From Streptomyces profundus (GTDB taxonomy: Bacteria; Actinomycetota; Actinomycetes; Streptomycetales; Streptomycetaceae): a stretch of 64,000 bases of DNA. Below the pieces are notes generated by a model. It was given only the letters and a program-made list of their open reading frames with translations. It was not told the origin of the DNA and searched no databases. The position numbers and the translations under genes were made by a program. Positions within the stretch are counted from its first letter, which is position 1, and each line of letters begins with the position of its first letter. The stretch is from contig NZ_CP082362.1 of the NCBI RefSeq assembly GCF_020740535.1, positions 6,631,501 through 6,695,500 on the forward strand, given 5' to 3'. Positions 22,986-31,033 of this stretch are shown here, piece after piece.

Positions 22986-24185
22986 GTGAAGGCCACCCAG
23001 GTGAAGCGGGCGTTGAAGTACCGCTTCTATCCGACGGATGCGCAGGCGGCGGAGCTGTCGCGCACCTTCGGGTGCGTGCGGAAGGTCTACAACCTGGCCC
23101 TTGCCGCGCGTACGGAAGCGTGGGCGCGGCGGGAGCGGGTGAGCTACGGCCAGACCTCGGCGATGCTGACGGCCTGGAAGAGGACCGAGGAGTTCGCCTA
23201 CCTCAATCAGGTGTCGTCGGTCCCGCTCCAGCAGGCGCTTCGGCACCTCCAGGGAGCGTTCACCAACTTCTTCGACAAACGGGCCAAGTACCCGCGTTTC
23301 AAGTCGCGGAAGCGATCGCGGAGCTCGGCGGAGTACACCAGGTCCGCGTTCCGCTTCAGGGATGGCGGGTTGACCTTGGCGAAGATGGCGGAGCCGTTGG
23401 GCATCGTGTGGTCGCGTCCGCTGCCCGAGGGGGCGTCGCCGTCCACGGTGACCGTCTCGCAGGACGCGGCCGGACGCTGGTACGTGTCGCTGCTGGTCGA
23501 GGACCCGACCATTCAGCGGCTCCCGGCTGTCGATACGGCCGTCGGTATCGATGTCGGGCTCGACCACCTGCTGACGCTCTCCACGGGGGAGAAGATCACC
23601 AACCCGAGGCACGAGCGTGCGGATCGTGCCCGTCTGGCCAAGGCTCAGCGGCGGCTGGCCCGTAAGGCCAGGGGCGAGGGGGCCAACCGTGCCAAGGCCC
23701 GCCGGAAGGTCGCCAAGGTATATGCCCGGATCGCTGACCGCAGGCGTGATCACCTGCACCAGCTGACCACTCGACTCGTGCGTGAACACCAAACGCTCGT
23801 GATCGAGGACCTCGCGGTGCGGAACATGGTGCGAAACCATTCTCTGGCCCGCGCCATCTCGGACGCGGGGTGGTCGGAGTTCCGGAGCACGCTGGAATAC
23901 AAGGCGGCTTGGTATGGGCGGGAAGTGATCGCGGTCGATCGTTTCTTCCCCTCCTCCAAGCTGTGTTCGACCTGTGGCGCCGTGCGGAGTGGGATGCCGC
24001 TGCACGTCCGGGTCTGGACGTGCGGCGGTTACGGGGCGACCCATGACCGGGACGTGAACGCGGCGCGCAACCTGCTGGCCGTCGGGCTGACGGTGTCTGT
24101 CTGTGGAGCTGGTGTAAGACCTCAACGGAGAACTCCGGGCGGGCAGTCGGCGACGAAGCAGAAAACCCCACGGCGCGAGCCGTAG
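22986..24185 (+). CDS. tnpB: TnpB, RNA-guided nuclease of IS605-type elements
   Basis: A 399-residue TnpB. It has an N-terminal YRFYPTDAQAAELSRTFG segment, the RuvC-I motif GIDVGLDHL (about 190), the RuvC-II motif VIEDLAVRNM (about 275), and a C-terminal zinc finger plus RuvC-III (CSTCGAV ... WTCGGYG ... HDRDVNAARN). The fourth zinc cysteine is Tyr349 (codon TAC at 24030), whereas the deleted copy in this window keeps Cys at that place, so a single G-to-A change probably weakened the finger. The GTG start overlaps a preceding ATGTGA. TnpB uses an RNA from the element's right end to cleave DNA next to its target motif. Activity of this copy is doubtful. Confidence 0.92.
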   Translation: MKATQVKRALKYRFYPTDAQAAELSRTFGCVRKVYNLALAARTEAWARRERVSYGQTSAMLTAWKRTEEFAYLNQVSSVPLQQALRHLQGAFTNFFDKRAKYPRFKSRKRSRSSAEYTRSAFRFRDGGLTLAKMAEPLGIVWSRPLPEGASPSTVTVSQDAAGRWYVSLLVEDPTIQRLPAVDTAVGIDVGLDHLLTLSTGEKITNPRHERADRARLAKAQRRLARKARGEGANRAKARRKVAKVYARIADRRRDHLHQLTTRLVREHQTLVIEDLAVRNMVRNHSLARAISDAGWSEFRSTLEYKAAWYGREVIAVDRFFPSSKLCSTCGAVRSGMPLHVRVWTCGGYGATHDRDVNAARNLLAVGLTVSVCGAGVRPQRRTPGGQSATKQKTPRREP

Positions 24186-24219
24186 GAATCCCCCTCGTTC
24201 ACGAGGGGGAGGAAGCCAA
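24060..24219 (+). ncRNA. Predicted right-end (omega/reRNA) guide RNA of the tnpB element
   Basis: In this family the guide RNA covers the 3' end of tnpB and the right end, with the guide taken from flanking DNA. Here the 24190-24209 stem and the conserved GAGGAAGCCAA form the likely 3' scaffold, and the guide would start at about 24220. The 5' limit is a guess. Confidence 0.35.
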
Positions 24220-24326
24220 GAGTGGGGTCCCTTCCCTTCGCCACCAGGGTCGCCCTCGGCCGGCGCCACGGACAGTGGCGGGATCGCCAGGGTTCACAAG
24301 GATCTCGCCAGGGCCCGCCGGCTGGG

Positions 24327-25283
24327 TCACTCGCCCCGGGCGAAGGTGCTCCGGTACTCGCTCGGTGTGGTGCCGAGGATGCGTTGGAAGTGCAGGCGCA
24401 GGTTCGCGCCGGTGCCGAGTCCGACGTCGGCCGCGATCTGTTCGACGCCGCGCTGCGAGCGCTCCAGCAGCTCGCGGGCCAGGTCGACGCGGGCGCGCAT
24501 CACCCACTGCATCGGGGTGTAGCCGGTCTCCTCGACGAAGCGCCGGGAGAACGTGCGCGGCGAGACCTCGGCCTGCCGCGCCAGGAGGTCGAGGGTGAGG
24601 GGCTCGCCCAGCCGGTGCAGCGCCCACTCGCGGGTGGCGGCGAACCGCTCGCCGAGTGGCTCGGGGACGCCGCGCGGCACGTACTGGGCCTGGCCGCCGC
24701 TGCGGTAGGGGGCGGCGACGAGACGCCTGGCCGCGTGGTTGGACGCGGCCACTCCGAGGTCGCCGCGCAGGATGTGCAGGCACAGGTCGATGCCGGAGGC
24801 GGCGCCGGCCGAGGTGAGCACCTGGCCCTCGTCGACGAACAGCACGTTCTCGTCGACCTGGACGAGCGGGTGCATGGCCTTGAGCGCCCGGGTGTAGTGC
24901 CAGTGCGTCGTGGCCCGCCTGCCGTCGAGCAGGCCGGTGGCGGCGAGGGCGAAGGCGCCCGTCGAGATGGCGGCGAGCCGGGCGCCCCGGTCGTGTGCGG
25001 CGATCAGCGCGTCGACGACGGTCCCCGGCGGGTCGTCGCGGTCCGGGAACCGGTAGCCGGGGACGAAGACGATGTCGGCCCACAGGAGCGTGTCGAGGCC
25101 GTGGTCGACGTGGTACGCGAGGCCGTCGCCGCCGGTCACGAGACCGGGTGCCGCCCCGCAGACCCGCACCTCGTACGGCATGCTCGCGCGGGTCGTGAAG
25201 ACCTGCGCGGGAATTCCGACATCGAGCGGCTTCGCACCCTCAAGCACAAGGACGGCGACGCGATGCTGGCGGGAGGCTGGCAC
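24327..25283 (-). CDS. GlxA-type transcriptional regulator (DJ-1/PfpI plus AraC HTH)
   Basis: A 318-residue regulator. The N-terminal DJ-1/PfpI-like domain (about 1-180; VAVLVLEGAKPLDVGIPAQVF, then ISTGAFALAATGLLDGRRATTHW) lacks the usual nucleophilic Cys, which is typical of GlxA regulators. The C-terminal AraC double helix-turn-helix (about 215-310) includes VSPRTFSRRFVEETGYTPMQW and GANLRLHFQRILGTTPSEYR. It starts with GTG at 25283. It may have been a direct neighbour of gap before the tnpB element inserted. Its effector is unknown. Confidence 0.9.
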   Translation of the reverse strand: MPASRQHRVAVLVLEGAKPLDVGIPAQVFTTRASMPYEVRVCGAAPGLVTGGDGLAYHVDHGLDTLLWADIVFVPGYRFPDRDDPPGTVVDALIAAHDRGARLAAISTGAFALAATGLLDGRRATTHWHYTRALKAMHPLVQVDENVLFVDEGQVLTSAGAASGIDLCLHILRGDLGVAASNHAARRLVAAPYRSGGQAQYVPRGVPEPLGERFAATREWALHRLGEPLTLDLLARQAEVSPRTFSRRFVEETGYTPMQWVMRARVDLARELLERSQRGVEQIAADVGLGTGANLRLHFQRILGTTPSEYRSTFARGE

Positions 25284-25416
25284 AGGACGAGGCTACGCGG
25301 GGCGTGCCCCCACCCCGCCCACCGCCCGTCCCGCCACCGGCCGATCCGCGCCCGACCCCGCAGGACGGTCCCACCGGGCCGGAACGAATCATTCGGTAAC
25401 GAGCGGGTTTCGCCTC

Positions 25417-25445
25417 TTGGAAGCGGGACGGGTGAGGTCTATGGT
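25417..25445 (+). promoter_or_regulatory. Vegetative-type promoter for the LacI operon
   Basis: TTGGAA (25417-25422) and TATGGT (25440-25445) are separated by 17 bp, a good match to a housekeeping sigma promoter. The predicted start lies at or just inside the two LacI operators, so repressor binding would block initiation. Confidence 0.6.
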
Positions 25446-25450
25446 GTGGC

Positions 25451-25475
25451 CAAAGCGCTTTGCCAAAGCGCTTTG
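25451..25475. promoter_or_regulatory. Two perfect LacI-family operators
   Basis: CAAAGCGCTTTG occurs at 25451-25462 and again at 25464-25475, each a perfect 12-bp palindrome with the central CG typical of LacI-family sites. They are 13 bp apart centre to centre and lie just after the promoter, 58 bp upstream of the lacI-type gene. Autorepression of the whole operon is the simplest reading. Confidence 0.85.
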
Positions 25476-25532
25476 CGTTACGCGTCGTGTCGTTCACGAG
25501 CGTTCTTCACGAGCAAGGAGAACCCGCGTCTC

Positions 25533-26567
25533 ATGGTCTCGATAGCCGACGTCGCCGAGCGGGCGGGCGTGAGCCCGACCACGGTCTCGCACGCGCTCAG
25601 CGGCAAGCGCAAGGTGAGCGACCGGGTGCGCGCACGGGTGGAGGCCGCCATGCGGGAGCTGGGGTATGTGCCCAGCCGCTCCGCGCAGAACCTCGCCATC
25701 GGCAGGACCCGCGTGCTGGGGCTGATCGTTCCCGACATCCGCAACAGCTTCTTCGCCGACCTCACCCACGGGGTGGAGGCCACCGCCATCCGCCACGGGT
25801 ACAACGTCATCCTCTGCACCACGGGGTTCGACCACGCACGCGAGGTCGACTACCTGGCCATGATCCGCTCGCGGGCGGTGGACGGCCTGGTCTACGCCGC
25901 TGGCGCGCCCCCGACCAACTCCCAACTCGGCGCGCTCCTCGGCGACCTGCCGCTGGTGCTCGTCGACGAGGAGGTCCCCGGCGCGAACGCCCCGTCCTTC
26001 GTCTCCGACAACCTCGACGGCGGGCGGTTGGCGGCCGAGCACCTCCTCGGCCTGGGACACCGCCGGGCGCTGGTGATCGCCGCCGAGGGCGGTCTGGTGA
26101 GCAGTGATCTGCGGGTGCGGGGGTTCCAGGACAGCTGGGCCGCCAGCGGCGCCGAGGCGCCGCTGGTCGCCGCCGGGGCCTTCACGGAGGAGGGCGGGCG
26201 CGAGGCGATCGGTCCCCATGTCGAGGCCCTGCGCGGCGAGGGAATCACGGCGGTGTTCGCCGTCAACGACCTGATGGCCCTCGGCGCGATCGGCGCGCTC
26301 CAGCGGGCGGGCATCGAGGTGCCGGGACAGGTGTCGGTCATCGGCTTCGACGACATCCCGGCGGGGCGGTACGCGCACCCCCGGCTGACCACGGTCCGTC
26401 AGGACGTGGACGAACTCGGGCGCCGCGCGACCACCGCGCTCATCGCGGCGCTGGAGGAGGAGCCGGCGGCACGGCCCGACCGGCACGTCCTGCCGGTCTC
26501 CCTCACCGCGCGGCGGTCGACAGCGGCCCCTCCCACGGCACAAGGAAAGGCGGACAACCGTGGCTGA
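25533..26567 (+). CDS. LacI-family transcriptional repressor
   Basis: A 344-residue LacI/GalR regulator. The N-terminal helix-turn-helix and hinge (SIADVAERAGVSPTTVSHAL, then VSDRVRARVEAAMRELGYVP) precede a periplasmic-binding-protein-like effector domain (about 60-330) with VIGFDDIPAGRYAHPRLTTV. ATG at 25533 has AAGGAG 12 bases upstream. The two CAAAGCGCTTTG operators in its leader indicate autoregulation. It overlaps the next gene by 8 bp and heads the operon for the ABC importer, hydrolase and kinase, so the inducer is probably the imported compound or its phosphorylated product. Confidence 0.93.
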   Translation: MVSIADVAERAGVSPTTVSHALSGKRKVSDRVRARVEAAMRELGYVPSRSAQNLAIGRTRVLGLIVPDIRNSFFADLTHGVEATAIRHGYNVILCTTGFDHAREVDYLAMIRSRAVDGLVYAAGAPPTNSQLGALLGDLPLVLVDEEVPGANAPSFVSDNLDGGRLAAEHLLGLGHRRALVIAAEGGLVSSDLRVRGFQDSWAASGAEAPLVAAGAFTEEGGREAIGPHVEALRGEGITAVFAVNDLMALGAIGALQRAGIEVPGQVSVIGFDDIPAGRYAHPRLTTVRQDVDELGRRATTALIAALEEEPAARPDRHVLPVSLTARRSTAAPPTAQGKADNRG

Positions 26568-27330
26568 CATCTCCATCGATCGTGTCTCGAAGGTGTTCAC
26601 GACGGCTCGCAAGCGCACCGTCGCGCTGAACGAGACCAACCTCGCCATCGCCGAGAACGAGATCATCTGCATCGTCGGCCCCAGTGGCTGCGGCAAGACG
26701 ACGCTGCTGAACCTGGTCGCCGGGTTCCTGGAGCCGACCGCCGGCACCATCTCCGTCGGTTCGCGGCCGGTCTCGGGCCCTGGCGCCGACCGGGCCGTGG
26801 TGTTCCAGGCCGACGCGGTCTTCCCCTGGCTGACCGTGGCCGAGAACGTCGGCTACGGGATGCGGGTGCAGGGCATGGGCCGGGCCGAGCGGGCCGCCCG
26901 CACCGAGCGCTACCTGGAGCTCGTCGGCCTCGCCGACTTCCGTTCGGCGTATCCGAAGGAGCTGTCCGGCGGGATGCGCAAGCGCGTCGACCTGGCCCGC
27001 GCCTACGCCAGCGGGCCCCGGGTGCTGCTCCTGGACGAGCCGTTCGGCGCGCTCGACCTCTTCACCAAGGAGGCGATGTGGCTCGCCCTCCAGGGCGTGG
27101 TGCGGGCCGAGCCCAAGACGATCGTCTTCGTCACCCACGACATCGAGGAGGCGCTCTTCCTCGGCGACCGCGTCGTCGTGATGACGCCCAGGCCCGCCCG
27201 TGTGCACAGCGTCGTCGATGTCCCCTTCGGCGCCGACCGCGATCTGGAGCTCCGGGCCGGCTCCGAGTTCCAGTCGCTCCGCAACGAGATCGCCCATACC
27301 CTCCGGGAGGTTCACGATGACGCGGCATGA
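26560..27330 (+). CDS. ABC transporter ATP-binding protein (nitrate/sulfonate/pyrimidine type)
   Basis: A 256-residue ATPase with Walker A GPSGCGKTT, signature LSGGMRKRVDLARA, Walker B VLLLDEPFGALD and the His-switch FVTHDIEEALFLGDRVVVM. The sequence resembles SsuB/TauB/ThiZ proteins that serve NMT1-type importers. It begins with GTG inside the end of the lacI gene and overlaps the permease gene by 14 bp, so the three are coupled. It supplies energy for uptake of an organic substrate whose identity is unknown. Confidence 0.93.
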   Translation: MADISIDRVSKVFTTARKRTVALNETNLAIAENEIICIVGPSGCGKTTLLNLVAGFLEPTAGTISVGSRPVSGPGADRAVVFQADAVFPWLTVAENVGYGMRVQGMGRAERAARTERYLELVGLADFRSAYPKELSGGMRKRVDLARAYASGPRVLLLDEPFGALDLFTKEAMWLALQGVVRAEPKTIVFVTHDIEEALFLGDRVVVMTPRPARVHSVVDVPFGADRDLELRAGSEFQSLRNEIAHTLREVHDDAA

Positions 27331-28177
27331 CCCGTCCGGCCAGGCGTCCTCCGTGGACATCGGCCCGCCCGCTCCCACCGGGCCCACCGCCCCCGTCGCC
27401 GAACTCTCGGGCCGCGAACGGCGTCCCCGCGAGTACGGCCGGCTGATCAGCCTCGGGGTGGTGATCGCGCTCCTGGTCCTGTGGTGGGTGCTCACCACCG
27501 GCACGGGGACGATCGACCAGCTCTACTTCCCCAGCCCCGGCTCCCTCTGGGACGCGGTGACCACGCTCAGGGGCCAGCTCTGGGACGACGCGACGGCCAC
27601 GCTCTGGCGGGTCGTGGTCTCCTGGGTCGGCGGCTCCGCCCTCGGCGTGGGCGTCGGGCTGCTGATGGCCAGGGCACGCTGGATCTTCCACGTGCTCAAC
27701 CCGATCATCGAGGCGGTCAGGCCGGTGCCGCCGGTCGCGCTGATCCCGTTCGTCATCCTCTGGTTCGGCATCGGCGACAGCGGCAAGATCTTCCTCGGCG
27801 CGCTGGCCTGCTTCATGGTGATGGTCGTCAACACGACCGTGGCCTGTGGCAACGTGTCACCCGTCTATGTGCAGGCGGCGCGTTCCCTCGGCGCCAGCCG
27901 CAACCAGGTGTACCGGACGGTGGTCCTGCCGGCGATCGTGCCGGAGATCCTCTCCGGCTTCCGGATCGGCAGCGCGCTCGCCTTCGCGGTGATCGTGGCG
28001 GCCGAGTTCCAGGGCGCCGACGAGGGGATCGGCCGCCTCATCATGAGCGCGAGCCGCACCCTCAACACCTCGGTCGTGCTGCTCGGCACGATCGTGATCG
28101 CGATCCTCGCGGTCGCGCTCGACCTGCTGATCTCCCGGATCAGCGCCTACGTCACCCGCTGGTCGGCCAACCGCTGA
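27317..28177 (+). CDS. ABC transporter permease (SsuC/TauC type)
   Basis: A 286-residue inner-membrane protein with about six helices after a polar, proline-rich N-terminal 40 residues. The cytoplasmic EAA loop that contacts the ATPase is present (VQAARSLGASRNQVYRTVV). The helices carry the pattern of the nitrate/sulfonate/taurine permease group (PPVALIPFVILWFGIGDSGK). ATG at 27317 lies within the ATPase gene. It forms the importer with the ATPase and the lipoprotein encoded just downstream. Confidence 0.93.
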   Translation: MTRHDPSGQASSVDIGPPAPTGPTAPVAELSGRERRPREYGRLISLGVVIALLVLWWVLTTGTGTIDQLYFPSPGSLWDAVTTLRGQLWDDATATLWRVVVSWVGGSALGVGVGLLMARARWIFHVLNPIIEAVRPVPPVALIPFVILWFGIGDSGKIFLGALACFMVMVVNTTVACGNVSPVYVQAARSLGASRNQVYRTVVLPAIVPEILSGFRIGSALAFAVIVAAEFQGADEGIGRLIMSASRTLNTSVVLLGTIVIAILAVALDLLISRISAYVTRWSANR

Positions 28178-28253
28178 CCGCCGAACCCCTCGACCCGGCC
28201 GAAGACCAACCGCACCGCGCGCAGGAGCGCAGCCCATAGACCCAAGGAACATC

Positions 28254-29366
28254 ATGCGTAAGAAAAGCATCGCCGTGGCGGCTCCCGCCCTGGCACTGGT
28301 GGTGGCCCTCGCCGGCTGTGGCTCGTCCGACGACGACACAGCCGAGGACGGCCTGACGACGATCGACGTGGGGATCTCCCCGTTCCAGGACACCTACCTT
28401 CCGATCATCGGACAGGAGATGGGCTGGTTCGAGGAGGCCGGCCTGAAGGTGGAGCTGCGCTCCCTGGCCTGGAACGCGGCGATGCCCGCCCTGATCTCCG
28501 GCGATGTGGACATTGCGGTCAACAACACCACGGGCGTGGTCTCCGTCGCCAACGCCGACCCGAACGTCGTCTACGCCTACGGCTGGAACCCGTTCACCGA
28601 GGGATCGGCGCTGATGATCCGCCCCGGCGGCGATCTGGAGACGGTCGACGCGCTGGAGGAGCAGTTCGGCGACCGCGACGAGGCCCGCACCGCCATGATC
28701 GAGTCGCTGGCCGGCAAGACCATCGTGACCACCCTCTCCACCGACATGGGCAAGCAGATAACCGATGCGCTGACCTCCGTCGGGATGGACGACAGCGACG
28801 TCGACTTCGTCGACATGGACCCCGACGGCGGACTCGCCGCCTTCCTCTCCGGCACCGGCGACGCCTACCTCGGCGGGGTGCCGCAGCGCGGCACCGCGCT
28901 GGAGCAGGGGATGGAGATCGGCCTCGCCGGCCCCGACCTGGCCGCCCCGCCGATCAACGGCGCTGTCACCACCAGGTCGTTCGTGACGGAGGAGGAGGAC
29001 GCCCTGCTGGCGTTCATCGACGTGATGCACCGCATCGTCCGCTACTGCGACGCCGAGACGGCGGCGTGCGGCGAGACCATCACGGACCGGCTCAACGCGG
29101 AGACCGCCGCCGGGCTCACCGTCGAGGGCTTCGAGGAGCAGTGGCAGAACATCGAGCTGTACGCGCCGAACGCCACCGCGGCCCAGGAGATGATCCTCGA
29201 CGAGGAGGGCGTCTCCTACTGGCGCGACACCTGGGACAGCGACAACGCCTACCTGGTGGAGACCGACTCCATCCCGGCCGAGGTCGAGGCCGACAGCAAC
29301 TTCCTGATGCCCCAGGTGTGGCAGGCCTACGTCGACGCCTACGGCGCGGACCAGACCGACTACTGA
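28254..29366 (+). CDS. Substrate-binding lipoprotein of the ABC importer (NMT1/SsuA-like)
   Basis: A 370-residue lipoprotein. The signal peptide ends in the lipobox LAGC (about residue 22, VVALAGCGSS). The mature part has the type II binding-protein fold of the ABC-type nitrate/sulfonate/NMT1 group (VGISPFQDTYLPIIGQEMGWFEEAGL near the N terminus, AAMPALISGDVDIAV). It should capture the ligand outside the membrane. ATG at 28254 has AAGGA upstream. The ligand cannot be told from sequence. Confidence 0.9.
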   Translation: MRKKSIAVAAPALALVVALAGCGSSDDDTAEDGLTTIDVGISPFQDTYLPIIGQEMGWFEEAGLKVELRSLAWNAAMPALISGDVDIAVNNTTGVVSVANADPNVVYAYGWNPFTEGSALMIRPGGDLETVDALEEQFGDRDEARTAMIESLAGKTIVTTLSTDMGKQITDALTSVGMDDSDVDFVDMDPDGGLAAFLSGTGDAYLGGVPQRGTALEQGMEIGLAGPDLAAPPINGAVTTRSFVTEEEDALLAFIDVMHRIVRYCDAETAACGETITDRLNAETAAGLTVEGFEEQWQNIELYAPNATAAQEMILDEEGVSYWRDTWDSDNAYLVETDSIPAEVEADSNFLMPQVWQAYVDAYGADQTDY

Positions 29367-29440
29367 CCCGCCGAGCGGGCTCTCCCGGTGGCCACCCCGG
29401 CCCCGGGAGAACCGCCGGCCGTACGGAAGGACAGCACACG

Positions 29441-30265
29441 ATGGGCGTGAGGATCCATCACATCGTCACCGGCGAACTGGAGAGCTCCCTGCCGGTCTCC
29501 CTGCTCAACTCGGGGGCGCACCCCGATGTCCCGCACGAGCGGCGACTGCCGTTCGGCTTCCGCGACGACATCGTCCGCAAGGACGGTTCGGTGCACTCGG
29601 GCGTCATGGTGCCCGTCCCGGTGTGGCTCATCGAGGGCACCGAGGAGACGATCCTGATCGACACCGGGCTCGGCGACATCGACGAGGTGTCGGCGATGCA
29701 GAGCCGCTACGGCGTGGACTTCGTCGCCTCGCGCACCGAGGAGCAGGACCTGGTGGCCGGGCTGGCCCGGCACGGGGTGCGGCCCGAGGACGTGGACGTC
29801 GTGGTGCTGACGCACCTGCACTTCGACCACGTCGGCAACAACGAGCTCTTCCCCAACGCGCGCTTCGTGGTGCAGCGGGACGAGCTGCCGCAGGCCCAGC
29901 ACCCGCCGCACTTCTGCATGTTCTACTACCCCGAGTACGCCTACAAGGTCGACGCCGTCCGCGACCGGCTTGAGGTCATCGACGGTGACCACCAGCTGGA
30001 CCCCGCGGTGCGGCTGGTCAAGATCGGTGGACACACCCCCGGCTGCATGGTCGTGATGGTGACCACCGACGTCGGCGTCGTCTGTCTGACCAGCGACGTC
30101 ATGTACAACTACCGGAACCTCGAACTGAACTGGCCGATGGGCTCCTTCTGGGACCTGCCGGAGCTGATGGCCGGCTACGACCGACTGCACGACGAGGCCG
30201 ACATCATCATCCCCGAACACGACTGGCAGTTCCTCCAGGAACACCCCAGCGGCACCATCGGCTGA
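29441..30265 (+). CDS. Metallo-beta-lactamase-fold hydrolase (AHL-lactonase-like)
   Basis: A 274-residue enzyme with the metal-binding HLHFDHVG motif at about 127, a later His in GGHTPGCMVV, the Asp of LTSDVMYNYRNLE and His of IIPEHDW. This set is that of the two-zinc AHL-lactonase (AttM/AiiB) subgroup. It may open a lactone or hydrolyse an ester of the imported compound. ATG at 29441 follows GGAAGGA. It is the first catabolic gene after the transporter. Quorum-signal quenching is possible but not supported by any other gene here. Confidence 0.88.
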   Translation: MGVRIHHIVTGELESSLPVSLLNSGAHPDVPHERRLPFGFRDDIVRKDGSVHSGVMVPVPVWLIEGTEETILIDTGLGDIDEVSAMQSRYGVDFVASRTEEQDLVAGLARHGVRPEDVDVVVLTHLHFDHVGNNELFPNARFVVQRDELPQAQHPPHFCMFYYPEYAYKVDAVRDRLEVIDGDHQLDPAVRLVKIGGHTPGCMVVMVTTDVGVVCLTSDVMYNYRNLELNWPMGSFWDLPELMAGYDRLHDEADIIIPEHDWQFLQEHPSGTIG

Positions 30266-30286
30266 GGCCAGGAACGAGGCGACACC

Positions 30287-31033
30287 ATGAAGAAGGCACT
30301 ACTGCTCGGCGAGTCCTGGACGACTCACATGATCCACCAGAAGGGGTTCGACTCCTTCACCACCACGGAGTACGTGGAGGGCGGCCAGGAGTTCCGCGCC
30401 GCGCTGGAGGGCGACGGCTGGCAGGTCACGCACCTTCCCGCGCACACCATCGAGACCCACTTCCCGTCCTCGGCGGCGGAGTTGGCCGCCTACGACCTCG
30501 TCGTGATCAGCGACGTGGGCGCCAATACCTTCCTGCTCAGCCGGGCGGTCTTCGGCCGCAGCGAGCGCGAGCCGAACAAGCTGGCGCGGATCCGCGACTA
30601 TGTGCTCGGCGGCGGCGGGCTGCTGATGGTCGGCGGCTACCTCTCGTTCTCCGGCATAGACGCCAAGGCGAACTACGCCAACAGCCCGCTGGGCGACATC
30701 CTCCCGGTGGAGGTGCTGGAGACGGACGACAGGGCGGAGCACCCCGAGGGCGCGCCGGTCCTGGTGGAGGCCCCCGACCACCACGCGCTGGGCGGCGTCG
30801 GCTCCGAATGGCCGTCGCTGCTGGGCTACAACCGCACCCGCGACCGCGCGGGCGCGCAGGTGCTGGCGCGGGTCCAGGACGATCCGCTGGTCGCCGTCGG
30901 CACCGCGGGCGAGGGCCGCACCGGCGTGTTCACCTCGGACATGTCGCCGCACTGGGCCCCGCCGCCGTTCATGGAGTGGTCGGGCTACGTGCCGCTGTGG
31001 CGGGCGCTGGCGTCATGGGTCGCCGGTGACTGA
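30287..31033 (+). CDS. Glutamine-amidotransferase-fold protein (DUF1355/ThuA-like)
   Basis: A 248-residue protein that starts KKALLLGESWTTHMIHQKGFDSF and has YDLVVISDVGANTFLL and LGGGGLLMVGGYLSFSGI, features of the class I glutamine-amidotransferase-like family that contains DUF1355 proteins. I see no convincing Cys-His-Glu triad, so amidotransferase activity is doubtful; sugar- or lactone-related roles have been suggested for relatives. It follows the hydrolase by 21 bp and overlaps the kinase by 8 bp, which ties it to the same pathway. Confidence 0.8.
   Translation: MKKALLLGESWTTHMIHQKGFDSFTTTEYVEGGQEFRAALEGDGWQVTHLPAHTIETHFPSSAAELAAYDLVVISDVGANTFLLSRAVFGRSEREPNKLARIRDYVLGGGGLLMVGGYLSFSGIDAKANYANSPLGDILPVEVLETDDRAEHPEGAPVLVEAPDHHALGGVGSEWPSLLGYNRTRDRAGAQVLARVQDDPLVAVGTAGEGRTGVFTSDMSPHWAPPPFMEWSGYVPLWRALASWVAGD

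Larger units (their letters stand above)
22830..24219 (+). mobile_element. TnpB-only IS605/IS1341-like element, copy B (full length)
   Basis: The left end begins right after the TCAT formed by the gap start codon and has two hairpins: CCCCGGCT/AGCCGGGG (22850-22867) and GCTCC/GGAGC (22879-22891). The right end has an eight-pair stem, CCCCCTCG/CGAGGGGG (24190-24209), and ends near GAGGAAGCCAA. These ends match copy A at 6118-6840. Only tnpB is present, with no tnpA. There is no obvious target duplication, as expected for this family, and TCAT is the candidate target/TAM motif. Confidence 0.85.

Noticed and set aside
29441..30265. Quorum-quenching AHL lactonase
   Set aside because: The motifs fit the lactonase subgroup, but the LacI-controlled uptake operon suggests a catabolic hydrolase; no quorum-sensing genes are near.
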